Shown: positions 1 through 8,009 of the stretch, piece by piece | How positions within the stretch are numbered: position 1 is the first letter of the stretch | Layout: the number at the start of each line of letters is the position of its first letter | Source: Albidovulum sp. | GTDB lineage: Bacteria; Pseudomonadota; Alphaproteobacteria; Rhodobacterales; Rhodobacteraceae | Direction of reading: 5' to 3' | Assembly (NCBI GenBank): GCA_028823855.1 | Contig: JAPPFL010000009.1 | Location: forward strand, 81,432 to 145,431 | DNA: 64,000 bases | Program-made: the position numbers and the translations under genes | The notes under the pieces: generated by a model | What the model was told of the DNA's origin: nothing | Databases searched by the model: none | What the model saw: only the letters and a program-made list of their open reading frames with translations

Positions 1-89
1 CACTGGCTCTGCGTCAGTTGCTCCGAAATACTCGAGTGTGCGCATGGTCTTATCGGCGGATCGCTGACGGTGTTTTCTTGAATCCGTCC

Positions 90-118
90 TTGACAATTAC
101 AGCAAAATCCATTTTAAT
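90..118 (+). promoter_or_regulatory. Putative sigma-70 type promoter of the sugar ABC operon
   Basis: A perfect TTGACA at 90-95 is followed after exactly 17 bases by TTTAAT at 113-118, which matches TATAAT at five of six positions. The first gene starts at 138 behind GAGGAGG at 124-130. The predicted transcript start near 125 would leave a leader of only about 13 bases with the ribosome site at its very 5' end. This is tight but possible; alternatively an upstream promoter serves the operon. Confidence 0.5.
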
Positions 119-137
119 TACTTGAGGAGGAATTATT

Positions 138-1490
138 ATGAAACAAAAAACGTTCAAATTTGCTGTGCTTGCCGTTTCGACCGCATTCACAACCCAAGCC
201 ATTGCGCAGGACATAACCCTGCGCTGGGCTCTGCATCCCGGTGCCGAGGCCGACGCCGTGGTCGAGTATTTTGCGCCCAGATACGAGGAAGAGACCGGAA
301 TTAAGGTGATCGGCGAGATCCTTCCGGCCAACCAGCTTCGCGACCAGATGTCGATCGAGGCTATCGGCGATACCGACCGCTGGGACATGGGATACCACAG
401 TCCCGGTTGGTTTGGCACTTTTGCGCCGCACGTCCTCGACCTCACCCCGTTTATCGAGAACCACGGTTTCGACGTAAGCGCCTATCCGGACCTCGTGATC
501 AACAGCCACATGACCTCAAGTGCCCGCGAGGGTGAGTATATCGCTCTTCCGACGACACCTGCGGCGCCGATGCTGATCCATCGTGCAGACTGGTTCTCGC
601 ATCCGGACGAGCAGGCTGCTTTCGAGAAGGAGTTCGGGCGCGCGCTCGAAGTGCCGAAGACCTTCGAGGAACTGAGGGAGGTTGCGGGGTTCTTCACCCG
701 CGAAGCCGGCGAAATGCTCGCGGGCGAGGAGCTTGAGCGAGACCTCTACGGCTGGACCGACGCGCTTGGCGCGGGCGTGGGGATAACTCGTAGCTTCATA
801 GTTATCCTCTACTCTGCAGGCATCAGCGGTTGGGACGACAACTTCCAGCCCGATGTCGGCCACCCCATCGTAAACGAGGTCGCCGACTATTTCGTTGATC
901 TCGCTAAGAACACGGCGCCGCGAGAGGCTCAGAATTGGGGATTCTTGGAAGGGCTCGAAATGTTCCGCGATGGTCGCCTGGCAATGGCGACCATGTGGCC
1001 GCAGGGCGTGGGGATCGTCGAGACCGAGGGCGGCGACGCCATGGGCAACGTCGGCTACTCCACTTTGCCCCTCTGGGAAGGAAACATCAAAGGATACACT
1101 CAAGGCACGCCTTTCCTCGGCGGCGGCGGCGTGTTTATCTTTGATACCCCAAATGCCGACGAGGCGTTCAAGTTCCTTAAATGGATGTTGCAGGACAACG
1201 AGGTTGAATGGGGCAAGCGCAGTCTGCAATTCTCGCGCAAAGCCCATTTCCAGAGCGAGGAACTGCGAACCCTCAGGCCCTTTTACAAGGGATTCCTGCC
1301 GACCTTCGAGCAAGTGCTCCAGTCGGTCTTCATCCGTCAGGGAATTCCGGAGTACGGCGCGGTTATGTGGGGCGGCGCGACTGACTACATTACCGACGTC
1401 TTTTCGGGCGACCTTACGCCGGAGCAGGCACAGGAGCGCTGGGTCGCAAACATGACCGACTCGTTCAAGGCCGCAGGATACCTCCAGTAA
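138..1490 (+). CDS. Sugar ABC transporter periplasmic substrate-binding protein
   Basis: This 450-residue protein is an extracellular solute-binding protein of the MalE-like sugar class. It opens with a lysine-rich signal peptide cleaved around residue 23 (ends TQAIAQ). The mature part has the usual two-lobed pattern, with an early segment about filling a site with an extended polymer or oligosaccharide (RWALHPGAEADAVVEYF) and a conserved aromatic-rich centre (AMATMWPQGVG). The start is well supported: GAGGAGG lies 7 bases before the ATG. Two permease genes follow in the same direction, so it is the binding component of an import system. The substrate cannot be read from sequence. No ATPase gene of this system is in the window; it may lie left of position 1 or be shared. 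Confidence 0.88.
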   Translation: MKQKTFKFAVLAVSTAFTTQAIAQDITLRWALHPGAEADAVVEYFAPRYEEETGIKVIGEILPANQLRDQMSIEAIGDTDRWDMGYHSPGWFGTFAPHVLDLTPFIENHGFDVSAYPDLVINSHMTSSAREGEYIALPTTPAAPMLIHRADWFSHPDEQAAFEKEFGRALEVPKTFEELREVAGFFTREAGEMLAGEELERDLYGWTDALGAGVGITRSFIVILYSAGISGWDDNFQPDVGHPIVNEVADYFVDLAKNTAPREAQNWGFLEGLEMFRDGRLAMATMWPQGVGIVETEGGDAMGNVGYSTLPLWEGNIKGYTQGTPFLGGGGVFIFDTPNADEAFKFLKWMLQDNEVEWGKRSLQFSRKAHFQSEELRTLRPFYKGFLPTFEQVLQSVFIRQGIPEYGAVMWGGATDYITDVFSGDLTPEQAQERWVANMTDSFKAAGYLQ

Positions 1491-1503
1491 GAGGCTCTTG
1501 CTT

Positions 1504-1530
1504 CCATCCCCCGGCAGAGCCGGGGGATGG
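1504..1530. repeat. Intercistronic perfect 12-bp hairpin
   Basis: Bases 1504-1515 and 1519-1530 are perfect reverse complements around a three-base loop (AGA). The structure sits 13 bases after the stop of the binding-protein gene and is not followed by a T run, so it is not a classical terminator. In binding-protein operons such a hairpin commonly protects the upstream mRNA and lowers permease expression relative to the binding protein (known behaviour). It covers an in-frame ATG at 1527, which argues for the downstream ATG at 1563 as the permease start. Confidence 0.6.
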
Positions 1531-1562
1531 TACTTCTCCCGCGTCCAAGTCCAGCGGCACCC

Positions 1563-2453
1563 ATGGCGGACACGCGTTCACGATTCACGCGAGGCTGGTG
1601 GTTTCTCGCGCCGGGTCTCCTGCTGATGACCCTCATCGTGACAGTGCCGCTATTCATGGCCTTCCGCTACAGCGTGCACCGAGTATTTCTCTACCGGTTC
1701 GATGATCAGGTCTTCGTCGGTCTTGCGAACTACCTCCGGGCGTTTCGAGATCCATTGTACATCAATGCGCTGAAAACCACCGTCTACTTTACGCTTGGCT
1801 GCCTCGTGCTCTCCGTCGTGCTTGGGCTTCTCGTCGCGTTTATGCTGAGTTCGCGCCAGGTGCGCATGCGTCCTACCTGGCTTGCGCTCTTCCTTGTCCC
1901 GTTCGTGGTGACCCCCGTCGTCGCAGGAATTGCGTGGCGCTTTTTCATGTGGCAGCAGGAGTTCGGCGTCATCAATCAAATTTTCGGCGCCCTTATTGGC
2001 TCGTCCCCGTATTGGCTGCTCGAGCGCGAGACGGCGCTAATTGCAGCAATCATCAGCAACTCGTGGCACCTGACCCCTCTTGCGATACTGGTGTTCTATG
2101 CCGCGCTGACGACCATTCCGGACGAACTCTTCAAAGCGGGGAAAACCGACGGGGCGGGTCCGATCCAGTTGTTGTGGTACATTGTGCTTCCAATGCTGCG
2201 TCCGCACATGCTGTTCGTGTCGATCATACTTATTACCTCTGCGTTTCGGGAGTTCGATATGATCTGGTCGCTCACCGGGGGCGGTCCCGGGCGCGCTACG
2301 ACTGTCCTGTCGATATACGCTTACGATCGCGGAATTGCCAATCAGGACATGGGGATGGGTAATTCCATCGCTTTCTCCATGTTTATCATCATGGCGGTGG
2401 CGGCCTGGATATATATTACAGTGTATCGCCGCGTCCTGGAACATGACGAATGA
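1563..2453 (+). CDS. Sugar ABC transporter permease (MalF type)
   Basis: Inner-membrane permease of the binding-protein-dependent sugar family with six predicted membrane segments; the first follows a short basic N-terminus (RSRFTRGWWFLAPGLLL). The ATPase-docking EAA loop is present in modified form around FKAGKTDGAGPIQLLWYI, followed by LPMLRP. An in-frame ATG at 1527 would add 12 residues but lies inside the hairpin stem, so 1563 is preferred; neither start has a clear ribosome site. The stop overlaps the next start by four bases (ATGA), which indicates translational coupling with the second permease. It works with the upstream binding protein. Confidence 0.87.
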   Translation: MADTRSRFTRGWWFLAPGLLLMTLIVTVPLFMAFRYSVHRVFLYRFDDQVFVGLANYLRAFRDPLYINALKTTVYFTLGCLVLSVVLGLLVAFMLSSRQVRMRPTWLALFLVPFVVTPVVAGIAWRFFMWQQEFGVINQIFGALIGSSPYWLLERETALIAAIISNSWHLTPLAILVFYAALTTIPDELFKAGKTDGAGPIQLLWYIVLPMLRPHMLFVSIILITSAFREFDMIWSLTGGGPGRATTVLSIYAYDRGIANQDMGMGNSIAFSMFIIMAVAAWIYITVYRRVLEHDE

Positions 2454-3295
2454 TTTCGCCCCGCGCCAAACGCCGGCTACTGGTCGTGCTGCTGCACGTA
2501 ATGCTCGGCCTGTGGCTCATTTACTCGGTTCTACCGCCGGTTATGCTCATTGCGGCTTCATTCAACTCGACGGCACTCTTTCGCTCGCCTCTTGACCTCC
2601 TGCTGCTTAGGGAGTTTACGTTCGCGAACTTCGGCGAGGCATTTACGCGGGGCGCCTTTTGGTTCTTCTTCCAAAACTCGATCATCATCTCTTCCGCCGC
2701 GGTCGTTATCACTCTCGTGGTCTGCGTGCCGATGGCATACGGCCTATCCAAGATTTCGGGACGCGCGAGGTCGGCCGTGTCCTTCGCGGTGCTCGCGATG
2801 CGATTCATTCCGTATGTGGTGCTTGCTCTGCCTCTGTTTCTTCTCTACGTCAATCTTGGCCTGGCAGGGTCGCGGGCCGGCCTGCTGCTTGCGCATCTCG
2901 CAATTCACATTCCCTTCGCGACCTGGATGCTTATCGGATACTTCGAGTCCGTTCCCGAGGAACTCGAAAAGGCCGGTATCATTGACGGCTGCTCGCCCTG
3001 GAACCTGTTCTGGAACGTGACTCTGCCGGTGGTGCGCCCCGGTGTCATCGCGCTTGCGATACTCGTGTTCGTGATGTCGTGGAACGAGTATCTCTTCGCG
3101 CTGTTTCTCGCGGGATCGAATGCGCAACCGCTTACGGTGGGAATCACGCGGTTCCTCGGCGGGGCGGAGGCCGGGGTGGAATACGGCGTCATCGCGGCGT
3201 ATTCAGTACTGATCGTCGCTCCGGTAATCGTATTCGCACTTGCAGCAAACCGCTATATCGTGAGTGGAATGACGGCGGGAGCGGTGAAGGGGTAG
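2450..3295 (+). CDS. Sugar ABC transporter permease (MalG type)
   Basis: Second inner-membrane permease (281 residues), six predicted membrane segments. The EAA loop is clear: PEELEKAGIIDGCSPWNLFW followed by LPVVRPGV. The C-terminus ends with the typical sequence YIVSGMTAGAVKG of MalG-type subunits. Coupled to the preceding permease by an ATGA overlap. It is the last gene of the unit; the following 1.57 kb has no recognisable gene, so the ATPase expected for this importer is not encoded downstream. Confidence 0.9.
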   Translation: MISPRAKRRLLVVLLHVMLGLWLIYSVLPPVMLIAASFNSTALFRSPLDLLLLREFTFANFGEAFTRGAFWFFFQNSIIISSAAVVITLVVCVPMAYGLSKISGRARSAVSFAVLAMRFIPYVVLALPLFLLYVNLGLAGSRAGLLLAHLAIHIPFATWMLIGYFESVPEELEKAGIIDGCSPWNLFWNVTLPVVRPGVIALAILVFVMSWNEYLFALFLAGSNAQPLTVGITRFLGGAEAGVEYGVIAAYSVLIVAPVIVFALAANRYIVSGMTAGAVKG

Positions 3296-4864
3296 AAGAA
3301 TCCATCGCCCAAGGGCGACGACTTAAACGAGGGCTTAATCGCGCGTGAGAACCGAGATGCCGCGATCGCCCGCGCAGAGCGATCTTGCGGACATCGCCGC
3401 ATGGGTTGAATCGCCTGACATTGCTAGGCGATGCGGCAGGAACGCTAAACATCGATTTAATTCAACGCATGGCTTTCGCGGATACCGCAATCTTTCGGCA
3501 AATTAGGGAGTGCCGAGCTTGTCAATGTATCGTAATTGAGTCATCCATTCGCGCATGGCGACGTGACTGCAGATTCCGATGCATTTGAACAAAATTCCGA
3601 TTGCGCTTGAACGCGCCGCGGCCCGCCGAATGCGGCTTCGCGGCGATGTTGCCTGATCGGATCCTCCCTTGGTTGAACTTCCGATTTCCTTTGGATCGTC
3701 GTGGATGATCCGAAGTTTTGCCAAGCCCGTTCGACTGCGGCGACGGTCGGCCCGAACCTTGAAGCCGGGCCTGTGTCGCCACCGGTCGCATTGCGACGTC
3801 CGCGTTTGGCCGCTTCCTGCGACTCGCGGGCTTGGGCGGCATCGTGGTTCAGGCTCTTGGCCAGGATTCGACTGTGTGCGCGGCGTTACCGACAGGTCCA
3901 ATAGGCGATTCAAGATTGAGGAACCGTTGAAATTCCGAGGCGGCAATCCAGTTCGAAGATCCGCGGGAGCCGGCATTGCAAAATAATCGCGGCCGGAAGC
4001 CGAGTAGAGGCCCCAGTGCTAGTTGGACGAACTTCGGCGAGTTCGATTGGCAAAGTATACGTGGTCTGCGACCTTGGGAATTTACCTGCGAGCCGACTGA
4101 CCGGCAGTCTTCCGATCAGCGTTTCCGGGATTTGAGTCCTCGAGTGGCCGCCGCCTGGCGAGTTGAACTATTGGGAGGGCATGCTATTCGGGCCATGAAC
4201 GTTATTTGGGCCGCCATCGATAGGCAAGCAATTGGCAGCCGGTGCGTTTAGTTGAATTTCGCCTAGCGTGGCTCTGTTTGCCTGTAAATGATACGCCTTG
4301 CAGTGAAAGTGAAACGGAGATTGCAGCCGGGATAAGTATGCCGCAAATTTGCAGGAAAAAATTGGCATAACCGGTTGCCTTGCGGGCTGCGCCCCGGTTC
4401 GAACAGGTTTCTTCCTTTGTCATTGGCAGTCCGACGGCCGATTTCATTGCGGACAATTGGACGGTGCGCAGCTTTCCGGGGGACAACACGCGCCCCGCGC
4501 GGGACGACAGGGGCGGGACTGAATTTTCCTCGGCAAAGGCAGGCAGGGGTCGGACCGGCTCGAGTGCGGGTTGCGCAGCGCCTCGGTGTCCGGGCCGCGC
4601 GGAATGCCCGGCGTCCGTCCCGCTGCCTTCAGCCGGCAGACTGTCCCGCAGGGAAACCGCCGGGACCGCGCTCCCGGCCTTGCCTGCAAACCGGAACGTC
4701 CATACGGCCCCTGCATTTCTATTCCAGCACGAGGTTCTGTTTCCGGGAGGCAGGCAAATGGCGCATCCAGCAGAAAGTCCTCCTTGGCGCATTTGCTCGC
4801 AATATCAGGAGATTCTCGTGTAAGAGCCATCGGAAGTTGACTTGGAGCAATCGGAAGGCTAGGG
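3296..4864. other. Gene-free interval of 1.57 kb
   Basis: No reading frame here resembles a protein I can recognise on either strand. Several frames are open for 130-200 codons, which is expected by chance at this GC content. GC content rises from about 4380 to 4790, so this part may have a different origin from 3300-4370. No tRNA, CRISPR repeat or transposon end was seen. Confidence 0.55.
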
Positions 4865-5998
4865 ATGAAATTGATCTCGATTGATATGTTTCAGGCGAAT
4901 TCATATGACGGTTTGCCCGGGAAAATGCGCGCTCTTGGACAGAATCTGATGCCTATGATCCTGGATGCAGTCCGCTGCGCGGTATTTGCATCGTTTACTG
5001 CGGGCATTCTTGCCGCATATTCGGAAAGCGCTGACGCGGAACCGGTCACGCTTCGGCTGCACACGTTCAATTCGCCCAGGTCAATTGCTGTCCAGCAATT
5101 CCTGCTGCCATGGGCGGAGGAAATCGAGGAAAGGTCCGGAGGGCGGGCAATAGTCGAGGTGTATCCTGCCATGCAGCTTGGCGGCCGGCCATCCGATCTC
5201 TATGCGCAGGCGCGGGACGGCGTGGTCGACATCGCGTGGACCCTTCCCGGCTATACTGCGGGGCGATTCCCGCTGACCGAGGTTTTCGAGCTGCCCTTCG
5301 TTTGCGGCGATGCGGAAGCGACAAGCCGGGCGTTGAACGAGTTCCACAGAACCCGCATGCAGGACGAGTACGGGGACACTCACCCGCTGGTGTTCCATGC
5401 TGCGGCGGCGGGCCATATCCACACGACCGACAAGCAGGTCCTGACACTGGAAGACCTCGCGGGATTAAAGATTCGCGCTCCGTCCCGGACAAGCGCGGAG
5501 ATCCTCGAGGCGCTTGGCGCGGTTCCGGTCGGCATGCCGATCCCGCAAGTTTACGAGGCGCTGTCGCGAGGTGTCGTGGAAGGAACCTGGATTCCCTGGA
5601 CCATCATGCGGCCCTTCCGTTTGCACGAAGTGACAAGTTATCACACCGAGTTGTCCCTATTCTGCCCGCTGTTCGTGATGACTATGAACCGGTCTCGCTA
5701 CGACGGGCTGCCGGAGGATATCAGGAAGATCATTGATGAAACCACGGGACCGGCCCTGGCCGCACGACTCGGACGCCTGTGGCAGGATGATGAGAAACCC
5801 GGCCGCGACATCGCTCTGGAACTGGGCCACCCGATTGTCTCGCTTTCCGGTCCGGAGCGACAGCGTTGGCGGGACGTGACCCAACCGGTTATCGACAGCT
5901 GGCTCGGAAAGGTCGGCGCCATGGGGCAAGACGGGATGACCCTTCTCGAGGATGCAAGGCGTCTGGTCGACAAGTACAGTCATGAGCCGCGCCGGTAA
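4865..5998 (+). CDS. dctP: TRAP transporter substrate-binding protein, DctP family
   Basis: Periplasmic binding component of a tripartite ATP-independent (TRAP) importer, which normally takes up organic acids or related anions using the sodium gradient. The mature region begins near EPVTLRLHTFNSPRS and carries family hallmarks: the ligand-binding segment around LAGLKIRAPSRT with the arginine that pairs with a substrate carboxylate, and VEGTWIPWTIM. The frame opens at 4865 (377 residues), but the ATG at 4949 places a signal peptide (MPMILDAVRCAVFASF) directly at the N-terminus and has GGACAG upstream, so 4949 may be the true start. The next gene begins inside its 3' end. Substrate unknown. Confidence 0.9.
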   Translation: MKLISIDMFQANSYDGLPGKMRALGQNLMPMILDAVRCAVFASFTAGILAAYSESADAEPVTLRLHTFNSPRSIAVQQFLLPWAEEIEERSGGRAIVEVYPAMQLGGRPSDLYAQARDGVVDIAWTLPGYTAGRFPLTEVFELPFVCGDAEATSRALNEFHRTRMQDEYGDTHPLVFHAAAAGHIHTTDKQVLTLEDLAGLKIRAPSRTSAEILEALGAVPVGMPIPQVYEALSRGVVEGTWIPWTIMRPFRLHEVTSYHTELSLFCPLFVMTMNRSRYDGLPEDIRKIIDETTGPALAARLGRLWQDDEKPGRDIALELGHPIVSLSGPERQRWRDVTQPVIDSWLGKVGAMGQDGMTLLEDARRLVDKYSHEPRR

Positions 5999-6542
5999 GC
6001 GGGAGGCCGGCAAGGAAACAGGAAACCTTTCGCGCGGCCGGGCGCTTCATTCGCCGGGTGGCCGGGTTGGTGCCATCCTCGAGAATCTGGCCGGCGCGGT
6101 CGCGATGGCGGGAGGCATACTCCTGACCGCGGTCATGGGGATGACCGTGGTCAGCGTGTTCGGACGCTACGTTCTCGATGCACCGATTCCCGGCGACTAC
6201 GAGCTCACCGAGCTTGCCTGCGGGGTGGCGGTTTTTGCGTTCTTCCCCTACTGCCACGCCAAGAACGGCAACATCGTCGTCGGCTTCGTCACCGGCAGAA
6301 TGCATCCTCGCTACAAGGCGGCGCTGGACGCGTTGCACAATATTGTCTTCGCCATCGTCGCCTGCCTGATTACCTGGCGCCTGTTTGTCGGCGCCGTGCA
6401 GAAACTCGCGGACGGCGAGACAACGATGTTTCTGGGCGCGCCGCTCTACTTGGCATACTTTCCCGCGCTCGCCGGAGCCGGGCTGCTGGTCGCGGTCTGC
6501 GTGTTGAAAGCCTGCTGTCACCTGCAAGCCCTGAGACAATGA
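5982..6542 (+). CDS. dctQ: TRAP transporter small permease, DctQ family
   Basis: Four-helix small membrane subunit of the TRAP importer. After a polar N-terminal stretch of about 30 residues there are four hydrophobic segments, with the family-typical GDYELTELACGVAVF after the first and second. The ATG at 5982 overlaps the dctP end by 17 bases; an earlier in-frame ATG at 5952 exists. The stop overlaps the dctM start by four bases (ATGA), so dctQ and dctM are translationally coupled. Confidence 0.85.
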   Translation: MSRAGKREAGKETGNLSRGRALHSPGGRVGAILENLAGAVAMAGGILLTAVMGMTVVSVFGRYVLDAPIPGDYELTELACGVAVFAFFPYCHAKNGNIVVGFVTGRMHPRYKAALDALHNIVFAIVACLITWRLFVGAVQKLADGETTMFLGAPLYLAYFPALAGAGLLVAVCVLKACCHLQALRQ

Positions 6543-7855
6543 CGTCTGTCGAGTACGGCGGCCTCCTTTTCGTCATCTGCCTGGTGCTGATCGCATTCAG
6601 GATGCCGGTTGGTGTGGCAATGTTTGCGGTTGGCGGCTTCGGTTTCGCCTCGCTCGCGGGGTGGTCGGCATTCCTCAATTTTCTGAATACCGGACCGTTC
6701 GGCCGGGTATCAAGCTACACTCTCTCGGTCATTCCGCTGTTTCTGTTGATGGGACAGTTTGCAACAAGGGCCGGACTTGGCCGCTCGCTGTTCGAATCGG
6801 CCCGCGCCTGGGTCGGGCACTACCGCGGCGGATTAGCGATCTCGGCCATTTGCGGATGCGCGGCGTTCGGTTCCATTTGCGGATCCTCGATCGCAACCGG
6901 GGCGACGATGGCGTCCGTGGCTCTCCCCGAAATGAGGCGATCCGGATATTCAGGCGCGCTGTCCACCGGCACAATTGCCGCCGGCGGCACGCTCGGTATC
7001 TTGATTCCTCCTTCGATCGTGCTGATGATCTATGCCGTCATTACCGAACAGTCCGTCGGAAAGCTGTTCTTGGCAGCACTGATCCCCGGAGTCATCGCTA
7101 CGATCGGCTATGCGGTTGCGATCGGCATCTATGTAAGGCTTTATCCGATGTCGGGTCCGGCCGCGCCGTCCGTACCGGTCGGCGAGCGCATCCGGAGCCT
7201 TGGCGCCGTGTGGCCGGTCGCAGCAATCTTCCTGTCTGTTATCGGGGGAATCTATCTCGGCGTGTTCACGCCGACCGAGGCCGCCGCAATCGGGGCCGCG
7301 GCGACTTGCGTTCTGGCGATCGCATCCGGCCGGATGGACCGGGCGGCGTTTGCGTCGAGCCTGCTCGAGACAGCGAAAGCCACCGGGATGATCTTTCTGA
7401 TCCTGATCAGCGCCGAGATCTATAACGGCTTTCTTGCGCTTTCACAGGTTACGGCCGGACTGGCTGATCTGCTGGCAGGATCCGGGCTTTCCCCGATGTC
7501 GATCCTGATCGGCCTCCTGCTTGTCTATCTTGTCCTCGGCTGCGTGATGGACAGCCTTGCCATGATTCTGCTGACGGTACCGGTGTTCTTTCCGCTGCTG
7601 ACCGGACTCGACTTCGGATACGCAGAGGACGAGATCGCCATCTGGTTCGGCATTCTGACCCTTATCGTCGTGGAGATCGGGCTGATTACGCCGCCGATCG
7701 GCCTCAACGTCTACGTGATCAACGCCCTCGACAGAGAGACGCGGCTCGGCGAGTCCTTCAGGGGCACTGTTCCGTTCCTGTTGAGCGGCATCGTTCTTCT
7801 TGCGACGATCTTGTACCTGCCTGCGATGTGCCTCTGGCTTCCCGGCCGGGCCTAG
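6539..7855 (+). CDS. dctM: TRAP transporter large permease, DctM family
   Basis: Large membrane subunit (438 residues, 11-12 predicted helices) that forms the translocation path. Conserved signatures include GRVSSYTLSVIPLFLLMGQF near the N-terminus, the glycine-rich CGSSIATGATMASVALPEM, and GGTLGILIPPSIVLMIY. A second repeat in the C-terminal half has LITPPIGLNVYV. Full length for the family. Together with dctP and dctQ it makes a complete importer. Confidence 0.93.
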   Translation: MTSVEYGGLLFVICLVLIAFRMPVGVAMFAVGGFGFASLAGWSAFLNFLNTGPFGRVSSYTLSVIPLFLLMGQFATRAGLGRSLFESARAWVGHYRGGLAISAICGCAAFGSICGSSIATGATMASVALPEMRRSGYSGALSTGTIAAGGTLGILIPPSIVLMIYAVITEQSVGKLFLAALIPGVIATIGYAVAIGIYVRLYPMSGPAAPSVPVGERIRSLGAVWPVAAIFLSVIGGIYLGVFTPTEAAAIGAAATCVLAIASGRMDRAAFASSLLETAKATGMIFLILISAEIYNGFLALSQVTAGLADLLAGSGLSPMSILIGLLLVYLVLGCVMDSLAMILLTVPVFFPLLTGLDFGYAEDEIAIWFGILTLIVVEIGLITPPIGLNVYVINALDRETRLGESFRGTVPFLLSGIVLLATILYLPAMCLWLPGRA

Positions 7856-8009
7856 CAGCCCCTGTCGCCTTCCGGCGCGCCGGTCATTGTGAAGCGCTGG
7901 CAGGTGTGCGAGGATACCGCGGGTTACAAAGGGCGGGCTCTCAAGTTGCGCCATGCAACGACGCCAGGCCGAAGACATTGCGGTATTCTCTGGCGACCGG
8001 GATCACGGC

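Noticed and set aside
516..1313. 265-codon minus-strand frame inside the binding-protein gene
   Set aside because: Antisense shadow of a gene with a clear signal peptide and family pattern.
4390..4410. GGTTCGAA resembling a tRNA T-loop
   Set aside because: No acceptor or anticodon arms can be folded around it. No tRNA gene was found anywhere in the window.
4202..4792. 196-codon minus-strand frame in the first gap
   Set aside because: No motif, membrane segment or family resemblance; other frames in the same place are equally long, as expected in GC-rich DNA.
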